DNA of 64,000 nt. Origin: Quercus robur (taxonomy: Eukaryota > Streptophyta > Magnoliopsida > Fagales > Fagaceae). This document shows, piece after piece, positions 58,501 through 64,000 of this stretch. A program made the position numbers and the translations under genes. How positions within the stretch are numbered: position 1 is the first letter of the stretch; every line of letters starts with the position of its first letter. The DNA lies in NCBI RefSeq assembly GCF_932294415.1, contig NC_065545.1:17860857-17924856 (forward strand). The letters run 5' to 3'. The notes under the pieces are model-generated. The model ran no database searches and had not been told where the DNA came from. It saw only the letters and a program-made list of their open reading frames with translations.

Positions 58501-61500
58501 ATTAAGCAAAACAATGGGCACAAACAAGAAAATAAATTATAGACAGGAGTCAATATTCACATGCCATAATAGATGTAATTAAACAACATAATACCAGTTT
58601 AAAGGGTAGTTTCAAAAATGAGACATTGTGGAGTATATATCATGCACAAAATTTACATATCAGCATTCAAGATAAAGACAAAACATGCACATGTTAAGAA
58701 GATGGTGATGAGAAACAAACCTCTTTGCTGGTCCATACATAGAAGGCTCCCTCCTTTTTTCTTGAAGCACCTTCATACTCAGCACTGTCAGCATCCTCTG
58801 CTGAAAATATTTCACCTTCTTGTCCGATCATCTCTCTCCTCAAATAATCAAAAATATCCCGAGATACACATGAATAGAAGACATCTTTGGTGATGGAAAA
58901 AGCATCTAAATTAACATTAGCAAGCTGGCCTTGATCATACAGCATTTTCTCAAAGTGGGGAACTGCAAGTAAACAATACTGCCTCAACAATTCCATCACA
59001 ACCACCCAGAAAGAGGAGAGAGGAAAGAGGGTTGATTTAAGGCAAAAATCAAAATACCCAACAAGAAAATGAGCCATCACCTAAGATTGAGAAAGAAAGA
59101 AATGGACCAAATAATATCTTAATGAGTTTTCCATTTCAATTAGAGTTAAAAGATCTAGGTTCTTGTGAGAAATAGCTATTTTTTAAGAAAAACTGACCAT
59201 GCCAGCACTCGTCCACACTATATCTATGAAAGCCACCTCCAACATGATCATGGATGCCCCCCCTTGCCATGCATTGCAAGCTAAAGAAGACTTTTTTCAA
59301 AGCTTCATTTGCTTCTTGCAACTTTCCAGTATCCTCCAATTTTTTGGACCAATAAAGCATCAGCTGAATCTCGACTGGTCTAGGAAACTTTGGGGCAGAA
59401 CCAAAGCCCCCATACTCTGAATCATAGCTTCCAGAAAGCTATAATAGAAATGAAACAAGAAATATATTTCACTAAATCATTAATAATCAAATTATAAATA
59501 AATAAATAAAAAAATTTAAAGGTAGCACAAATGCTAAGATGGAATAGTCTGAAAGGAAAGGTAAAATATTATAGAAGTTGTTTGACAAAAATATTGCATT
59601 TTGTGCTTATGTTTTAAAGAGAGTCTAAAGAACAAGTTGTTCCCTTAAAAAAAATTCAGGAGCAGGATGGTTGAATGCTACAGACCTTTTACTTTCCGAT
59701 TCTGCAAACTCATAAATCATAATAAAAGATTAGACTGCTCATGCAATCGACACTTTTTGACATACTACAAACTTATAGTAAACTAAACCCCACCTATGCA
59801 ATTAACACCTTAGTCATAGAATAAACAAAAAGCAGATCTCATTATGATGAAACCTTACTTGCTCTGCACACAGACGCAGCGCATTTTGTGGAAGTTCATC
59901 TGGCAGTTTAGTAGGACTTGCAGTTGCTGATAATGCCTCCGATAACTGCTCAATAGCAAAGGCTCCACTCTTAACAAGCATATCCCTCTTATTATCCCAA
60001 GCATCCTTCACCTTTCTGAAACAACACAAGACCAGCAAAATAATAAAGGGATCAGTCACAAAAAACCACAAAGATAACTCGTTTTAATTCATGAGCCCAG
60101 ACTTCCAACATTTTCTTTTGTTGCAGTTAAGAATGCTACTCGATGGAACACAGAATAACAAAAGACCAGCAACCAGCATCATCAGGGTGATGGACAGTGG
60201 GAAAATGCTAACCCGTCAGGGGACAATTTATTCTCACCTAAGTATAGTCCTAAATCCTGGTCTCCCATACTTGTCATCTGGTGGAAAGTAAGTTCCACCC
60301 ATTAATGGCTTCAAATCAGGTGAAAGAAAGACACTAAGTGGCCAACCTCCACCGCCGTACAAAGCCTGCACATAAGTCATGTATACCTGAAAAGATGAAC
60401 AGCCCAAAACAATATTATTGTAATTGGTGAAATTTCAAATTTGAAATTACTAAACCCAAGAGCACCAGGGAATTTAAAAACTGCATTAGAATGTAAATTC
60501 AACCTCTTTTATTTTTTCACTTATGACGCTATGCAGAATTTGAAAGTAATCCCAACCCTATTCTTACCCAAGGGTCTATGTTAATCACCGTTAATGAAAT
60601 TAACTAAAAAGCAGCTTCAGCCATAAATACAGGATTAGTTTAGAAGAATTTTATTAAAATACCAAACCTTCACATACATTCAAGTGCCTATCAAGATGAA
60701 ATAATATAGTCAATTAAAAAGGTCCACCAGAATCACATAAAATGGTTCAACAAGAAAGAGCATCTGATAAAGAACTAAGAGACCACACAAATTCAAGTAG
60801 AGTATAGAGTAATTATTGGAAAATAGTCATGATATCTTAACAGAGATATAGCTACAAAATCATTGATTTACCTTATCAACATCAGGTCGCTCTTCTCGAT
60901 CCACCTGTTGCACTGACATGTTAGAATCATTAGAGAAAAAAATTTTCTATTGCATTAGCATTTTCTATTATATTAGTATTAGTTAACGATCCTGGCTCAG
61001 TGGGTTAACAAACCTGATCATTCAATTTCATTATTTAATGATAATAATTTATTATTATAATGAATAATAGTATAATAATTATAGTTATAAAGTGGATGAT
61101 TACTCTTTATCATCATGCCAAGACACTAATTAGATTTTTGGTGCAAGTGCAGGTCCATTATTCAACAAGGGAGAGTTTACTATTTGATTTAACTAGAACC
61201 CATGATAATTTAGGATTCTTCCCTAAATTATTCCAACTTACCAAGTCGACCATTTTAAAAATTAGATCCTTAGGATCAATGCAAGTAAGAAAGAACATAA
61301 AACTGATGTGAAAACTCACCTTAATACTGACAAACAAATCATTCAACAACTTGGCAACCCCTTCATCCTCGAAAGATTCCACTTCCATAACATGACACCT
61401 TTTGAATAATTTCATGCAATAGATAAGTCCAACATTCATTCAACACTATCAGATATAGAAAGCTAGAAGTTAAATAATTCCCAGAAACGGATTAAGAGAC

Positions 61501-62415
61501 TAACCAGTGGCAGGTGCTGTATCCAACTTCAAATGAGAAAACAAATGTCATTCATCACCAACAGGCAAATTGATAAACATAAATTACACTTCAGTGCATG
61601 CACTTTGATATGATAAGAAAATAAAACATTCAAATCAAGCGTGAACTTACTTGACAAGAAGATGGGCACGTCTCTCTTTCGTGCTTCAGCAAAAGCTTCT
61701 TCACCCCATGGATACCAATCAACCTTCAATGCATAATAAACACAGTGTGACAAACTAAAGTACCCCTTTTTTATGAAAACCAAGAAATTCAATATAAGTT
61801 ATCCAATTATCCCTATTTGATTGCTGAGGAAACCAAGAAAAAGCGAAGGAAAAACAAATATCCTATCTCAAATACTCACTGAGAATCAAAATCATGGAAA
61901 ACCCACCTCAACCAATCCAACAAACATCATTAGCCTCAATCAAGGTGGAATCTTTTCTCCTCCCCAAATTTAAAAAAAAAAAAAAAAAAAAATCCCAAAA
62001 CTAATCAAATTTTTTTTTCTTTTACTACCCTTTGTGCACAAAGTAAAAACACAATAATAAATAAACCAATATGAAGATGAATTGCACTCACTGGGTTATG
62101 GGCATGTTGAAGAAGATAAGGACTGTGCTCAGCAGCTAGACGATTGGTAAACTTGTGAGAATGCGATGATGTTGACGAACTTGACGGTCTTTCAGCCATG
62201 GCCAGGACCTTGAGGGAGTGTAAGCGTCGAGGGAATATGGTTGAGAAAGGCAAAGAAAGTGAAGGAAAGCGAGTACAAACTGCACAAGGGTACCCTGTAG
62301 AGGTTGATGATAGTAACTTGGTTTTGTGAGAGAGAAAGCGGTGGAGAGAATGAGAAAGGAGAAAAGTTCTTCTCATAGAATTTTGGAGAAGCAAAGAATA
62401 AGAGAGACAAGGCAT
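55551..62415 (-). CDS. Thioredoxin-like DUF255 protein (SPATA20 homologue), 15 exons, 833 aa
   Basis: Exons (high to low): 62092-62415, 61651-61723, 61505-61526, 61320-61398, 60872-60904, 60238-60386, 59859-60015, 59198-59438, 58721-58962, 57779-58042, 57566-57676, 56545-56769, 56247-56450, 55832-56008, 55551-55751. They sum to 2502 bases and stay in frame. The N-terminal thioredoxin-like domain has [20 protein letters not shown] and the CxxC motif CHWC (residues 138-141), then [24 protein letters not shown] and [15 protein letters not shown]. The C-terminal half is the (alpha/alpha)6-barrel-like part. Residues 1-72 form a Ser/Arg-rich transit-like extension and Met73 (MAERPSSS) could start a shorter form. 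All introns are GT-AG except one GC-AG. The biochemical role is not well defined; redox or carbohydrate-related activity is suggested for the family. Confidence 0.93.
56055..56192 (-). mobile_element. tRNA-derived SINE in an intron of the DUF255 gene
   Basis: Flanked by CTTGCAAGTC (56045-56054) and CTTGCAAGCC (56193-56202), a near-perfect target duplication. On the - strand it starts CCCAATGAGCTATAACTC, has an A-box-like TATAACTCAACTG and a B-box GGTTCAAGACC (about 56109-56119), and ends in a poly(A) tail (56055-56071). It lies between exons 13 and 14 in the same orientation as the gene. Confidence 0.75.
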
Positions 62416-62796
62416 TTGTGAAGGAAGAGGTTGTTGGTCCTAGGAGGACTTGCCATATGTGAGAAGGTAACGGTGAGTCGGAAGTGCCATGTGGAATCTG
62501 GTTGTACTTGACTCTTGGAGGGCTTACATGTAGACAAATGTCGTAAGTTGTAGTGTGATTTTAGTGTGCTTTAAAATATCAAGAATTTAGATAGTTTTAA
62601 AAGATCAAGACTTTAGATTTGGCATGATTTACCAAAAATCCTTAGATTTGAAATTAAAGAAATTCAATTCTATTAATTTAAAACCCAAATTCAAATTCAA
62701 ATTTAAGTTTCCAAATGCGACAAGTTTAGTTAGGTTAAAAATGGGAGCTCTCACCTTACAAATTAGGTTATGTGTCCTATGTTACTATAGCTGAAC
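62416..62796 (-). promoter_or_regulatory. Presumed promoter region of the DUF255 gene
   Basis: About 380 bp between the first ATG (62415) and the 3' tail of the neighbouring LINE. No clear TATA box or repeated motif was found. Assigned only from position. Confidence 0.35.
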
Positions 62797-64000
62797 TTTT
62801 TTTTTTTTTGAGAAAGAAAAGCTTTCATAATATTAAACCAAAGAGGCTATATCAGCTAGAGCTACATGAAGTATGTCTGGTGGCATATTATCCAACCAGA
62901 CATTTTGATTGGGCGAGTTGATTACCCTCCTAGCCAACGCGTGGGCGACACCATTTCCTTGTCTACGTGTATGACAGAAGGTAATACAGGAAAAAGAAGA
63001 TGCTAACAATTTAACGTCCTGTATAATATGACCGTGGGGCGCCAGGGAAGGCTCTGTGTTTGACAAGTCCCTATACACAATGACAGAGTTTCCCTCCAAA
63101 ACTGCCGAGGAGATGCCAATATCAACTGCAAAAACGGCAGCCCTTCTTGCTGCCAAAGCTTCGACTTGAGTAATGGTCGCTGGTAACGGAATCTGCTCAG
63201 AAAGAGAGGCAATGACTACGCCCTCCGAATTGCGACAGACAACACCCAGGCCGGCACGTCCTTCCTCAGAGAAAATTGCACCGTCATAGTTGATCTTCAC
63301 CACATCGCCCACTGGTGGTCTCCAACGTACATGGTTATGGTGAGCCATTTTTTGGGTGAAAGATCTAGTGCCCCTGTATTCAGCAAGCCTTCCCTCCGAC
63401 AGTTTGAGAATTTGGTCCAGTGGGCATGCATCTTCCTTGAGCCGGACCTGGTTTCGACGGTTCCAGATTGCCCATCCCGTGAAGGCCAGAAGCTCTACAT
63501 CTCTCTTTCCCAAGATGGCATAGTTGAATATGTCTTTCAATGGTTGACCGTCCAATATAAAGAGCCAGTTCCATCGAGGATCGGACTGCCACAAGACCTG
63601 CACCAAAGGACAAAAGAAAATAGAATGTGAGCCATCTTCAATCCGCACCTTGCAATTATCACAGAGAGCATCTTGGGCGATCTTCCTGCGAAACAAATTA
63701 GCTTTAGTTGGGAGAGCTTCCCTGCACGCTCGCCAGACAAAGTTTTTCACTTTGTTAGGAACTTCAAGGTCCCAAATCTTTTTCCAAAGCAAGGGATCAT
63801 CAGCTGAAGCTTGGATTATTGTATTGCCTTTATACAAGAATCGGTAACCCGACTTCACAGTGTATTGGCCATTTGGGGTGAAAGGCCACATGAGCTTATC
63901 CCTTTGACTAAAGGAAGGCAGAGGGATACTCTTGATGACTGCCGCTTCAGCTGGTTCGAATACATGATCAATTACATTGGTGCGCCAGCTATTAGTAGCC
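62797..64000 (-). mobile_element. LINE (L1-type) 3' end: zf-RVT and RNase H domains, partial
   Basis: The - strand frame is open from the window edge (64000) to a stop at 62833. It encodes a reverse-transcriptase zinc-binding domain (YTVKSGYRFL, then WKKIWDLEVPNKVKNFVWRA and CDNCKVRIEDGSHSIFFCP) and a C-terminal RNase H (KINYDGA...GLGVVCRNSEG..VEALAARRA...GNGVAHALARR). The poly(A) tail appears as a T run at 62797-62809. No stop or frameshift is seen in the visible 390 codons, so it may be a fairly young insertion. The first RNase H Asp is present (NYDGA), but the third acidic position reads EGN where DS/DC is usual. Confidence 0.88.

Overview
This is plant nuclear DNA: AT-rich, with intron-bearing and intron-poor genes, nested LTR retrotransposons, hAT and Mutator-type elements, a LINE and a tRNA-derived SINE. 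Protein families and transposon types suggest a woody rosid eudicot. A member of the Fagales (oak/chestnut/beech relatives) is my guess from memory of similar repeats, not something the sequence proves.

Layout. 1-1617: 3' part of a BAHD acyltransferase gene of the CER2/CER26 (wax biosynthesis) type, cut by the window start. 1618-54442: a cluster of eight mTERF loci (organelle transcription termination/RNA-processing factor family). Five are open (10783-11970 +, 9103-10314 -, 34938-36152 +, 46698-47918 +, 53195-54442 -), two are frameshifted (4093-5314 +, 38738-39941 -) and one is a 3' fragment (50769-51157 +). Most of the cluster is a head-to-tail segmental duplication. Unit 1 (about 1618-12975) and unit 2 (about 12976-48987) each carry mTERF(+), mTERF(-), mTERF(+). 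After subtracting later insertions, both units come to about 9.5-9.6 kb.

Unit 2 was greatly expanded by two insertions. A 20.1 kb Ty3/gypsy element of Tat type lies at 13762-33872, with 5-bp target duplication GATTC. It has a single-frame gag-pol with a second RNase H, an antisense ORF with a spliceosomal intron, and an 81-bp tandem array. It is itself hit by two hAT-type elements (18206-19293, 20463-21952), one clear solo-LTR-like insertion (26331-28798) and one probable antisense solo LTR (22572-24475). A 6.3 kb Pack-MULE lies at 40127-46401 (9-bp target duplication GACTTTGAG). It carries four captured exons of an IQM (calmodulin-binding IQ-motif) gene and subterminal palindromes, and it splits the divergent promoter of an mTERF pair. 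Unit 1 carries its own 1.2 kb Mutator-type MITE (5537-6753).

55551-62415 (- strand) is a complete 15-exon gene for a DUF255/thioredoxin-like protein (SPATA20 homologue, 833 aa). It has a 22-nt microexon, a GC-AG intron and an intronic SINE. 62797-64000 is the 3' end of an L1-type LINE on the - strand that runs off the window.

The genes do not form a pathway. The interest lies in how a duplicated organelle-factor cluster decays and is remodelled by transposons: each unit has broken a different mTERF copy, so the two units complement each other. The timing evidence is internal, because each insertion has a matching empty site in the other unit.
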